A DNA stretch of 64,000 nt from Geobacter sp. (GTDB taxonomy: Bacteria; Desulfobacterota; Desulfuromonadia; Geobacterales; Pseudopelobacteraceae): the NCBI GenBank assembly GCA_003574895.1, contig PJFB01000005.1, positions 186,001 through 250,000 of the forward strand. The letters run 5' to 3'. Shown piece by piece: positions 17,489 through 24,792 of the stretch. Made by a program: the position numbers and the translations under genes. Below the pieces are notes generated by a model. The model was not told the origin of the DNA and ran no database searches. It saw nothing but the letters and a program-made list of their open reading frames with translations. The stretch's first letter is position 1. Every line of letters starts with the position of its first letter.

Positions 17489-18189
17489 TGAAAAAAAAGA
17501 AGCAGGAAAGCAAGCCGCCTAAGAGCAAAGAATTCCATGCCACCCCTTTCAGTGCCCTGAAAGGGGTGGCAGTTTCTTCGCCGTTGCCGCGGGAGCCTGA
17601 AAAATCCACTCCTCTCCAGCCAAGGTCAGCCATTGATGAGGACGATGCCGATTTGTTCTTGCAGGCCATGGGCGGCGTGAAGAAATTGGATAACACGAGC
17701 CAGGCAACATCCACGGCAGGGACAAGGAAAACAGCGCGTCCCACCTCCACACCCAGCCGCCGCGAGGTGGCCGACCAGGCCGAAAACGAGGCCTTTGCCC
17801 AGGCCATCAAGCAGCTTAGGCTGGATGTGACCTTTACCGAAAAATTCCCAGACGAGGAACTCAAACCGCTGGGCGCCAACCGCTTGCGGCAATTGAAAAA
17901 AGGCATTATCCGTGTGGATCGCCAGCTCGATTTGCATGGGCTGACCCGTGAGGAGGCGCTGGTTGCACTGCCCCGCTTTCTGCACAATGCCCGCTATCAT
18001 GGGGAAAAGGCGGTGCTCGTCATCACCGGCAAGGGAATCAACTCGCCTGAGGAACCGGTTCTGCAGCAGGCAATTGCCGCCTGGCTGCGCGATGCCGGAA
18101 AAGAGTACGTGGTTGAGTTTGCCCCGGCTCCTCGGGAGATGGGCGGCAGCGGCGCCTTTGTGGTGTTTCTCAGGTCGTCCGCCACATAG
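17488..18189 (+). CDS. Smr-domain protein
   Basis: The 233-residue protein has a low-complexity, charged N-terminal half and a C-terminal Smr (small MutS-related) domain. The domain shows LDLHGLTREEALVALPRFL, followed by VLVITGKGINSPEEPVLQQAIAAWL and ending in GGSGAFVVFLR. The LDxHG and TGKG motifs are those linked to nuclease activity in MutS2 and stand-alone Smr proteins. It starts on the last base of the OmpA-like gene stop and is followed by a bidirectional terminator. The target (DNA or RNA) is not evident. Confidence 0.88.
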   Translation: MKKKKQESKPPKSKEFHATPFSALKGVAVSSPLPREPEKSTPLQPRSAIDEDDADLFLQAMGGVKKLDNTSQATSTAGTRKTARPTSTPSRREVADQAENEAFAQAIKQLRLDVTFTEKFPDEELKPLGANRLRQLKKGIIRVDRQLDLHGLTREEALVALPRFLHNARYHGEKAVLVITGKGINSPEEPVLQQAIAAWLRDAGKEYVVEFAPAPREMGGSGAFVVFLRSSAT

Positions 18190-18210
18190 GGGCGGTCCCG
18201 CAATACACAT

Positions 18211-18239
18211 AAAAAACCCGGAGTGATCCGGGTTTTTTT
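18211..18239. terminator. Bidirectional terminator between smr and DUF3108 genes
   Basis: AACCCGGA and TCCGGGTT form a perfect 8 bp stem around GTGA, flanked by an A-run on the left and a T-run on the right. It serves both the plus-strand Smr operon and the convergent minus-strand DUF3108 gene. Confidence 0.9.
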
Positions 18240-18283
18240 GTGGAGGAACAGAGAGGGGGTGTGCTCTTTGCCGGGCTGAAATT

Positions 18284-19411
18284 CTATTGTACGGCCTCGG
18301 CCGAGATCAGCTCTGCCGTTACTTTGCCGAGGGGTAGGGAGGTTTCCGCTTTTACGGGGACTTTGTTCTCGTCATTTGTGAGCCAGATCAGCATGTCGCC
18401 TGCTTTTCTGAAAGTCCCGCCGTTTTTTCGGATCGGGTGGATAACCAGGGAATCGATCTTTCGCAGGTTGGGCAGTCGAATCGTCTCTTGTCGCAACACC
18501 TGGACAAGGACCGGAGCATAGGTATCGCCATCGTAGATATCCAGTGTCTCTGTCTTGCCGATCCGCAGCGCCCTGTTTCTGAGTAAATAGAATCCCGACA
18601 AGACATCCAGCACTTCAGAGTTGGGGACCGTTTCCCGCGAGTAGCGTTTTCTGAGACGGTCGAACCAGAATACACTCTTGTCCCGAAGGAAGATGGTGAA
18701 TCCGACATCACTTCTGAAATCGCCTTCCTGCTGCCTGATGTTGGTGATGACAAAGTTTCCGGCAATATGGCGAGTTTCCATAAGGTCATTCACCGGGTAG
18801 ATGCTTGCCAGGGCGGCATTTGATTTGACCTCCAGCGTGATGTGCACCTCGCCTTTAATGTTTCTCGCCCCCAGCTCTGCGCTCCCCACCGGCATGCCCA
18901 GGATGCTGATCAGGTAGGAGAGGTTCTCTGTTTTGGCGGTCAGGAACTCGCTGGTTGCCCTTAGTGGCGGGAGAATTTCAGGAGTGGATGCGAGTTTACG
19001 CGTTGCGGAGGGGAGTTGGTCCTCTGTCTGGTCGCTGTCCCGATTAGATGAGTCAGGCTTGTCTTCTGTTATCGGAACGTCCTGAACTTGGGCCGACTCG
19101 GCTTGGAGCTGTTTTGGATCGGCAGGAGGGGGGCTGCCATCTTCATTGGCACGTGGAGTGGTTACCGCTTTTTTCGGCTCCTTTACCATTTTGACGCTGT
19201 TTGCGTGTTTGTTGTCCATGGGGGCGGTGGCTGATGTGGCTGCAATAGCCGGTTTTGCCAGATCCACCATGACAGTTTGCAGTTGGTTGACCGGCCTGGC
19301 AAAAATATAGGTCCCGCACATTCTCAGCGTAAACAGGAAGAGTAAATGGGCCAGCAGGGATAAAGCCAGGCAGGTTAGCAGAACACGGATTTTATCGATA
19401 TGTATGTTCAT
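18284..19411 (-). CDS. DUF3108 domain-containing membrane-anchored protein
   Basis: The 375-residue protein has one N-terminal membrane helix (VLLTCLALSLLAHLLFLFTL), a low-complexity Pro/Ala/Lys-rich linker of about 130 residues, and a C-terminal periplasmic DUF3108 domain (LSYLISILGMPVGSAEL onward). Characteristic segments are FWFDRLRKRYSRETV and ALRIGKTETLDIYDGDTYAPVLVQVL. The family is thought to be a beta-sandwich of unknown role, with distant similarity to lipoprotein-handling folds. The N-terminal region resembles TonB-like anchors. It is a single-gene unit, ending at a shared terminator. Confidence 0.8.
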   Translation of the reverse strand: MNIHIDKIRVLLTCLALSLLAHLLFLFTLRMCGTYIFARPVNQLQTVMVDLAKPAIAATSATAPMDNKHANSVKMVKEPKKAVTTPRANEDGSPPPADPKQLQAESAQVQDVPITEDKPDSSNRDSDQTEDQLPSATRKLASTPEILPPLRATSEFLTAKTENLSYLISILGMPVGSAELGARNIKGEVHITLEVKSNAALASIYPVNDLMETRHIAGNFVITNIRQQEGDFRSDVGFTIFLRDKSVFWFDRLRKRYSRETVPNSEVLDVLSGFYLLRNRALRIGKTETLDIYDGDTYAPVLVQVLRQETIRLPNLRKIDSLVIHPIRKNGGTFRKAGDMLIWLTNDENKVPVKAETSLPLGKVTAELISAEAVQ

Positions 19412-19451
19412 CTTGATTTATGTGTCTGAACATTATAACCCAAAGAGAGCT

Positions 19452-19484
19452 AAAAGGCCCCGGATTTCTCCGGGGCCTTTGTTT
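19452..19484 (-). terminator. Terminator of the OmcB-type operon
   Basis: GGCCCCGGA at 19456-19464 and TCCGGGGCC at 19469-19477 form a perfect 9 bp stem with a TTTC (minus-strand GAAA) loop. A-run upstream and T-run downstream allow termination on either strand. It lies about 40 bp beyond the cytochrome stop. Confidence 0.9.
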
Positions 19485-19522
19485 TACATCTGCTGTTGCT
19501 ACACAGGAACTAACAACTCGAA

Positions 19523-21748
19523 CTAGGGACGAGTTGCCGTGTAGGTACCGGTGGTCCCGGCGGGAGCACCAAACCATACGGCTGCGTTAGGATAGGTATT
19601 TGCATCAATCGCTATGCTGCCGGTAAGCGCGCCGTTTGTGAGGAAGTCGATGGAGTCAAACAGCAGCCGCTTGACGTAATAACGGTTGTGAGCAAAGCCG
19701 CCCGGCTCGTCGGCAGGGAGGAAGGAGTTCTGGGCGGCACCGAAATAATCAATCGGTACGAGGGTAGTGTTAGCATAATTGGTTGTTATATCAACGCCGA
19801 TATGATTTGTTATCGTGTTCGCCGCCAAAGCGGTAGCAATGGCGCCGGCTTCCTCGTACCCAGCCTTCTGTTCATCAAGAATGGCCTTGGTTATCGGATA
19901 GGTGGTATGGCACACATTGCAGAGTGCCTGGCTGCGGATAGCCGTGCCATCGTCCGTCAGCACGTTGTAGGTATGGCTGCTGCCAGACATGTGACAGGCG
20001 GCACAGGGGCCATTGGAGCCGGTGCCAGCGGCATCTGCGGTGCCAATCTTGTCATGTTCGAAGAACGACTTATTGGTGTAGTCTGCACCAGTAAATTCAT
20101 AGCCCATGTGGGTACGGGAGCTGAACAGCGTTGCAGCGGCAGGAGCATGATGATATTTGGAACCCCAGCGAGTGCCCCGCGAGGCTTTCATGCTGTCAAC
20201 GTTACCACGCCCGGAGTGGCAGACGACGCAGACGTTGGATTTGCTGACGTCAGGGAACTGAATCGCCGCGCTGTTGTAGGTGTACTCGGATGTCGTAATC
20301 GCACCCGGGTTGCGTAGTTTGCCGGTGCCGGCATCCTGGTGGCAGCCCCAGCAGTAGAGCAGTTCGTTTTGTCGCTTGGAACCGCCCTTTATGTTCCAGT
20401 CCATCAGGTGCGAGAAGTTGTTGTTGGCCGCATTGTAGGTGGTCGGCGAGTCGAGGTAGTTGGACAGACCAGTGGCGGTATGGCACTTCTGGCAGGAACC
20501 ACGGTCGTCGGTACCATCGGTTTTTTGGGTCGAATCCCAGTTGTAGTGGCTCCAGGAGTTGGTGTTGGTATCGACATAAGCCTGGGTAACTGCGTCCATC
20601 TCGGCTGCGGTGCGGAGGTTGCCGGCGGCGGCAGTATATTTGGCAGTCAACAGACCGCCTGCGTGCCCTGCCTGGGCCCAGTCGGTGTGAATAGTCGCAT
20701 TGGCTGCGGTAGGGGCTGCAGAACCGGTGTTTGTCTTGGCTTCGTGGCCGTGGCAGTCGAAGCAGGGGCCTTTGTAGAACGGATCGGTCGTATTGGTCAT
20801 GCGAATAACGTAACCCGTGATCCAGGTGTTGCTGCTGTCGGCGGCCGAGGTCATGTTGGCGAACGGCAGGGTCAGAAGCGACTTCATCCCCTTCTCCTTG
20901 TGGGTGGAGAGGATGTTTCTGTTCCAGCGGGTGTTATGCTCGTATTTCAGCGTTCCGGAGGCCGCTGTGTTCGAACCGATCACCCGGGTCTGGTTGTAGT
21001 TGTACAGGTTGTGGCAGCTTGTACAGAGGTTGAACTGATCGGTCTTGCCGCTCTTGCTCGGGTTCCAGAGTACCAGGTTGCCGTTGTTGTCGCGGCCCTT
21101 GATGGTACGAAATCCGCCGCCGTGCTGGTGGCAGGTTTCGCATTTGAATGCGGTGTAGCCGTTGCCCCAAACCGGTGGTCCGTATGAGGCATTGTCCAGC
21201 ACGCCGGGGTAGGTGGTGGTGCCGATTGTACCAGAGGCTATTTCGCCGGTGAAGCCGGACTGGTTGGAGAGGACGGCTCCCTCATGGGTGTGGCAGCGGA
21301 CGCAGAGCCCACTGGTATGCGACGGGGTCCCTTCGACATGGTTGGAGGTTGCGAAGGCAGTGTTGGAGTTGGTCGACGGAGCTACCGTTGCCACGCCAGC
21401 GACCGTGAATGTCTGGGTGCCGTCATGACACGCAGCGCAGCGATTTGCGTCCGGGCTGGGGTACGGGATCGGGCCGACGCCGTTATGCTGGGCGCCGCCG
21501 CCGTGGCAGCTCTCGCAGCCGAGGCCGACCTGGTCATGGGGTGAATTCTGCTGGTACTGGGTCACGATACTCTCATTGGTCAGTGGGTCAGTTACTGCAC
21601 TGTGGCACTGCACACAGACGGTGTCGCCCACGGTTGCCACATTATTAAGGGATGCCGAGCCTTCCTTACTGGACGAGCCGCAGCCATTCAACAATGCGGC
21701 ACAGGACAACACGCCCAACAGCATCATGCTTAACTTCTTGATCTGCAT
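19523..21748 (-). CDS. omcB: OmcB-type dodecaheme outer-membrane cytochrome lipoprotein
   Basis: The 741-residue protein has a lipoprotein signal ending LNGCGSSSKEG and twelve CXXCH motifs. The N-terminal region, VATVGDTVCVQCHSAVT followed by GCESCHGGGAQHNGVGPIP, closely resembles Geobacter OmcB/OmcC, the cell-surface cytochrome needed for Fe(III) reduction. Length (about 740) and heme number (12) also match. It is the last gene of a porin-octaheme-cytochrome operon on the minus strand, which is the OmbB-OmaB-OmcB order. The lipid anchor and position imply it faces the outside and receives electrons through the porin. A terminator follows. Confidence 0.9.
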   Translation of the reverse strand: MQIKKLSMMLLGVLSCAALLNGCGSSSKEGSASLNNVATVGDTVCVQCHSAVTDPLTNESIVTQYQQNSPHDQVGLGCESCHGGGAQHNGVGPIPYPSPDANRCAACHDGTQTFTVAGVATVAPSTNSNTAFATSNHVEGTPSHTSGLCVRCHTHEGAVLSNQSGFTGEIASGTIGTTTYPGVLDNASYGPPVWGNGYTAFKCETCHQHGGGFRTIKGRDNNGNLVLWNPSKSGKTDQFNLCTSCHNLYNYNQTRVIGSNTAASGTLKYEHNTRWNRNILSTHKEKGMKSLLTLPFANMTSAADSSNTWITGYVIRMTNTTDPFYKGPCFDCHGHEAKTNTGSAAPTAANATIHTDWAQAGHAGGLLTAKYTAAAGNLRTAAEMDAVTQAYVDTNTNSWSHYNWDSTQKTDGTDDRGSCQKCHTATGLSNYLDSPTTYNAANNNFSHLMDWNIKGGSKRQNELLYCWGCHQDAGTGKLRNPGAITTSEYTYNSAAIQFPDVSKSNVCVVCHSGRGNVDSMKASRGTRWGSKYHHAPAAATLFSSRTHMGYEFTGADYTNKSFFEHDKIGTADAAGTGSNGPCAACHMSGSSHTYNVLTDDGTAIRSQALCNVCHTTYPITKAILDEQKAGYEEAGAIATALAANTITNHIGVDITTNYANTTLVPIDYFGAAQNSFLPADEPGGFAHNRYYVKRLLFDSIDFLTNGALTGSIAIDANTYPNAAVWFGAPAGTTGTYTATRP

Positions 21749-21779
21749 AGTTCTCCTCCTCTTATTGAGTAATTACTTC

Positions 21780-22493
21780 TTAAAACGATCCGGGTAAATG
21801 GCACTGCAAACATACCTTGCTGTTGCTTCTGTCTTTGTAGTTGCCCGCCTTGAAGCCTCTCGGATGTGGGTTTACCCCACCGCCAGCAGCTGATTTCGTA
21901 CTGTGGCAGTTCTTGCAGACAGATCCATCTTCATGGCAGGTCTGGCAGGCCTGCAGGTTCCGGCGCGCCTCGCGGCCGTGCTCGGAACCCCATTGGGGGG
22001 TCGTGGCTCCCGCGCCGAGCGTCCGGTGGGATACAAAGCCCATGGATTTCAGCCCGGTCTGGGGAAGCTTGCTGTGGCATGCCGTGCAGTACTTCTGATC
22101 GTGGCACCGGTAGCATTGCTGCTGGTTGTCCTGGGCCTTGATTGGGTGGATCTGGAGCCAGCCGCTGCGGTGGCTTTTCGGTTTGTAATCGCGGCCCGCA
22201 TTGCTCTGGGAGAGGTCGTCGCCCGTGCCGCCCCCCTGGTGACAGTCGAGGCACCAGGCCTGTGGATGGCACTGGCTGCAGTTGTTGCCGGCCCTGCTTG
22301 CCAGGACCCGGTGCCCGCGCACAAAGTCGGCGTCGTGGTTGGGGGCGACGCCTTCGCTCTTGTGGCAGTCATTACATTCGCTGATTGCCATATTGGCGTA
22401 TTCTGCGTGGGACATCTTGTCGGCGTACGACCGCTGCTGCAGACAGACCAGGCCGAAACCGAGAAGTGCTAGGATTAATACAATTCGCTTCAC
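21780..22493 (-). CDS. omaB: OmaB-type periplasmic octaheme cytochrome
   Basis: The 237-residue protein has an N-terminal signal (RIVLILALLGFGLVCLQQRSYA) and eight CXXCH motifs. It shows the OmaB pattern: ECNDCHKSEGVAPNHD, FVRGHRVLASRAGNNCSQCH, WCLDCHQGGGTGDDL, IHPIKAQDNQQQCYRCHD and a final VCLQCHLPG. The protein is expected to sit at the periplasmic mouth of the porin and hand electrons to the outer cytochrome. It lies 15 bp after the porin and 31 bp before the dodecaheme gene. It is clearly paralogous to the octaheme at 26916-27614, but with many substitutions. Confidence 0.9.
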   Translation of the reverse strand: MKRIVLILALLGFGLVCLQQRSYADKMSHAEYANMAISECNDCHKSEGVAPNHDADFVRGHRVLASRAGNNCSQCHPQAWCLDCHQGGGTGDDLSQSNAGRDYKPKSHRSGWLQIHPIKAQDNQQQCYRCHDQKYCTACHSKLPQTGLKSMGFVSHRTLGAGATTPQWGSEHGREARRNLQACQTCHEDGSVCKNCHSTKSAAGGGVNPHPRGFKAGNYKDRSNSKVCLQCHLPGSF

Positions 22494-22508
22494 GTATGCC
22501 CCTCCTTT

Positions 22509-23723
22509 CTAAAAGTCGTAGTTGAAGACGACCCGGCCCTGCCAGTCGCTTTTGTACATGGCATTGACGTTGTCTTCGACCCGGACGGACGCGGACATGT
22601 TCCTGGCAAGTTTGTACTTGCCGCCAAACCAGTATTTGCGCGCAGTTGCATCCCCGGTGCTCCGGTCGAACGCATACACGTCGTACTGGAGGCCGGCCGC
22701 CACTTCCAGCGGCTTGATCGGGGTGTAGGTGACTTCGGCGCTGCCGCCGTTCAGGTTGCCGCCATAACCGTTGTTGTGATCATAGTTCAGGTCCAATCGG
22801 ACGCTTTCGATCGGGCGGATACGGCAGCCGACCTCGACGACGTCCGAGGCGTCGTTGCCTTCGCCGTAGAATTGCCGGGTATAGCCGGCATTGACTGACA
22901 GCTTGTCGTTGATGGTGTAGTCGGCCCGGACCAGGGCTTCCTGATAGCGATCGACGGCAAAGATCGAATAAATCGATGTGGAGTCGAAGGTCGGGTAGCT
23001 CTGGTACCATTCCGCCGTCAGGACGAGACTCGCCATGGGGAAGTATTTGGCGCCCACCAGCAGTTCGGTGAAGGTTTCACTCGGCAGGTCGAACCGGGTG
23101 TCCAGGTATCCCTTGAACGAATTCCAGTATTGCTTGCCGGAGAAGCCGATCTGGTCGCGGGCGACACCGTCCTGATCCAGCTTCATGAAATAGCTTAGCT
23201 CGGCATCAGTGTACTTGTACCCGTTCAGATAGGCCGCGGCGCCCCAGGCGAAATCATGGGAACGGGTCCCCTCGCCGTACAGGTCGAAAAAGACGTTGCG
23301 GCCGCCCATGACGGAGAAGGCGACAGGACCGACGTTTTTCAGGTCTATCTTGCCACCGTCGATGAGGGCGGTTCCTGCTGCGTAGTTGACAAACTGACGA
23401 CCAAAGCGAAGGTCAACCTTGTTGTACAGATCGCGGTAATCACCATAGAGGTAATACAGTCTGCCATTGAGGCCTTCGCCATTCCTGACGTCCTGGGTGA
23501 CTCGCCCATATCCCTGGAACGTCAGCTTGTTGTCTTTGTCGATCTTTGATACGGACAAGTTGAGGTATTCACCGAATTCAGCCTGCTTTTGTTCTGTAAA
23601 GATGTCGTTGAACCACAGAAACTGGGTTGAACTTCTGCCGTGAATCTCCGCCGACCATGCCGCTGTCGATGCCAAAAGCATCGCCGAGCCGGCCAGCAGG
23701 CAGAACTTTCTCTTAATTGCCAT
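22509..23723 (-). CDS. ombB: OmbB-type porin of the porin-cytochrome conduit
   Basis: The 404-residue protein has a cleavable signal (FCLLAGSAMLLASTAAWSAEIHG) and a barrel-like pattern of short amphipathic strands rich in Tyr, Gly and Asp, ending in an aromatic residue (GRVVFNYDF). It is the first gene of the operon, preceded by AAAGGAGG. The first 154 residues are identical to those of the paralogue at 27630-28844, while the rest has diverged (for example HDFAWGAAAYLNG versus NDFAFGVAAYLQG). The underlying DNA is identical over 507 bp, which points to recent gene conversion or duplication. Confidence 0.88.
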   Translation of the reverse strand: MAIKRKFCLLAGSAMLLASTAAWSAEIHGRSSTQFLWFNDIFTEQKQAEFGEYLNLSVSKIDKDNKLTFQGYGRVTQDVRNGEGLNGRLYYLYGDYRDLYNKVDLRFGRQFVNYAAGTALIDGGKIDLKNVGPVAFSVMGGRNVFFDLYGEGTRSHDFAWGAAAYLNGYKYTDAELSYFMKLDQDGVARDQIGFSGKQYWNSFKGYLDTRFDLPSETFTELLVGAKYFPMASLVLTAEWYQSYPTFDSTSIYSIFAVDRYQEALVRADYTINDKLSVNAGYTRQFYGEGNDASDVVEVGCRIRPIESVRLDLNYDHNNGYGGNLNGGSAEVTYTPIKPLEVAAGLQYDVYAFDRSTGDATARKYWFGGKYKLARNMSASVRVEDNVNAMYKSDWQGRVVFNYDF

Positions 23724-23797
23724 CAGAAACCTCCTTTCAAGTAATCCACAGCTAGCAAATCTTCAACATTGAAGCGTTGTTCTACCTCCTTTCATTG
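23291..23797 (-). repeat. 507 bp direct repeat, copy 1 (5' half of porin gene plus leader)
   Basis: By eye this stretch is identical, base for base, to 28412-28918 (offset 5121). It covers codons 1 to about 144 of the porin, the ribosome binding site and 74 bp of leader. Beyond 23291 the match continues for about 30 bp with two mismatches; beyond 23797 it stops abruptly. Confidence 0.92.
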
Positions 23798-24189
23798 ATA
23801 TGAATTGCTACCTCTTCGATTAGGCACTGTGCTCAAGCCCGTTGACAAAAGATGTTTACAATAGTGCCTGTCAAGCTGCTCCGGACGGTGTCTGTAGAAT
23901 TACAATTAGCTAATCAAATGATAAGCGTAACATGTATATGGCAACAGGCAACTCCAGGCGTACACCGTGTAAATTCCTTTTGTCGGTGAAATAACTTGAT
24001 TTATGTGTCTGTCCTGCGCTAATTCGCGGGCAAATTACGAAAATGCTTCTAGGTTCACAGCAAAGGCAAAACCGACGCAAAATATAAAATACTGTTATTG
24101 CAAGACGACTTGGAATTTAATCGCTTCCGTAAGCAGGTGTATATGTTTTTTATACATGCACATCGTGAACCAGTGTCGTTGCTATAAGG
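23798..24189 (-). other. Long untranslated leader of the ombB-omaB-omcB operon
   Basis: If the promoter at 24190-24218 is used, the leader is about 460 nt counted to the porin ATG. The part listed here has no convincing gene. It shares the 10-mer GTGAAATAAC (23986-23995) with the other leader (29027-29036) but is otherwise different. No recognisable riboswitch was found. Confidence 0.45.
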
Positions 24190-24218
24190 ATTATAATAAC
24201 TACATGTAATTGCAGTAA
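24190..24218 (-). promoter_or_regulatory. Sigma70-type promoter with palindrome in spacer, OmcB-type operon
   Basis: On the minus strand, TTACTG (24213-24218) and a perfect TATAAT (24190-24195) are 17 bp apart. The spacer carries AATTACATGTAGTT, a palindrome around TACATGTA with one arm mismatch. The same spacer and -10 occur in front of the second operon. A repressor or activator dimer bound there would control both. Confidence 0.7.
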
Positions 24219-24728
24219 ATATATGGCGCTAATGATATGTTGCCATTATTTGTACGGCTTTATTTTTTGCGCTTAATGGTCTGGGACTAACTCCTGCCAT
24301 GATAAAACAATGTTATTGTATCAGTGAATGCTACAGTGTCCAGAACATATCTTAAAGAAAATACCTTGCTAATTTGCCGAGTTTCGGCAGTTTTGAACAT
24401 AGCCATTGATTCTGTATAGGCCACAGTCGATAGTCGGTTTGTGTTGAATCAGCACTGTTATGGTTCTGACTCAGCAGAGGTCAGTGAGCGATATTTTTAT
24501 CGGTGTTATTTTGTGAGCAAGGTCGATAATGCCCGCTTGGGCAGGCGTCCGGTGTGTTGAATTCGTGGGTTCCGAACAATTGAAGGCAAGAATACGCGTT
24601 AGGATGGAGGACGTGCTGTGGGATAATGACAGGCGCGGATGTTTGAATCTTGCGTGTCTGTTCTACAGTTATTTATTCTGTCAGTCTAAATCAATAACAA
24701 CAGGATCAGGCAAAAAGGCAACCATAAG
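24219..24728. other. Intergenic region, no gene seen
   Basis: This AT-richer stretch lies between the promoter of the dodecaheme operon and the terminator of the nonaheme operon. Its open frames are short and lack coding character. It contains CGCTTAATGGTC (24270-24281) followed by GACTAACTCC (24285-24294), two words that also occur in that order before the deacetylase gene at 6377-6420. Confidence 0.5.
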
Positions 24729-24755
24729 AAAAACCCCGCCTCTTTCGAGGCGGGG
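24729..24755 (-). terminator. Terminator of the nonaheme cytochrome operon
   Basis: On the minus strand CCCCGCCTC, loop GAAA, GAGGCGGGG and then TTTTT form a textbook terminator. It lies 38 bp beyond the cytochrome stop. Confidence 0.95.
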
Positions 24756-24792
24756 CGATTTACAGCAGTTAATCACAAACTACGTATTCAGA

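Noticed and set aside
20339-21187. 282-codon plus-strand open frame inside the omcB-type gene
   Set aside because: It is a Val/Gly-rich antisense shadow of a cytochrome with twelve heme motifs.
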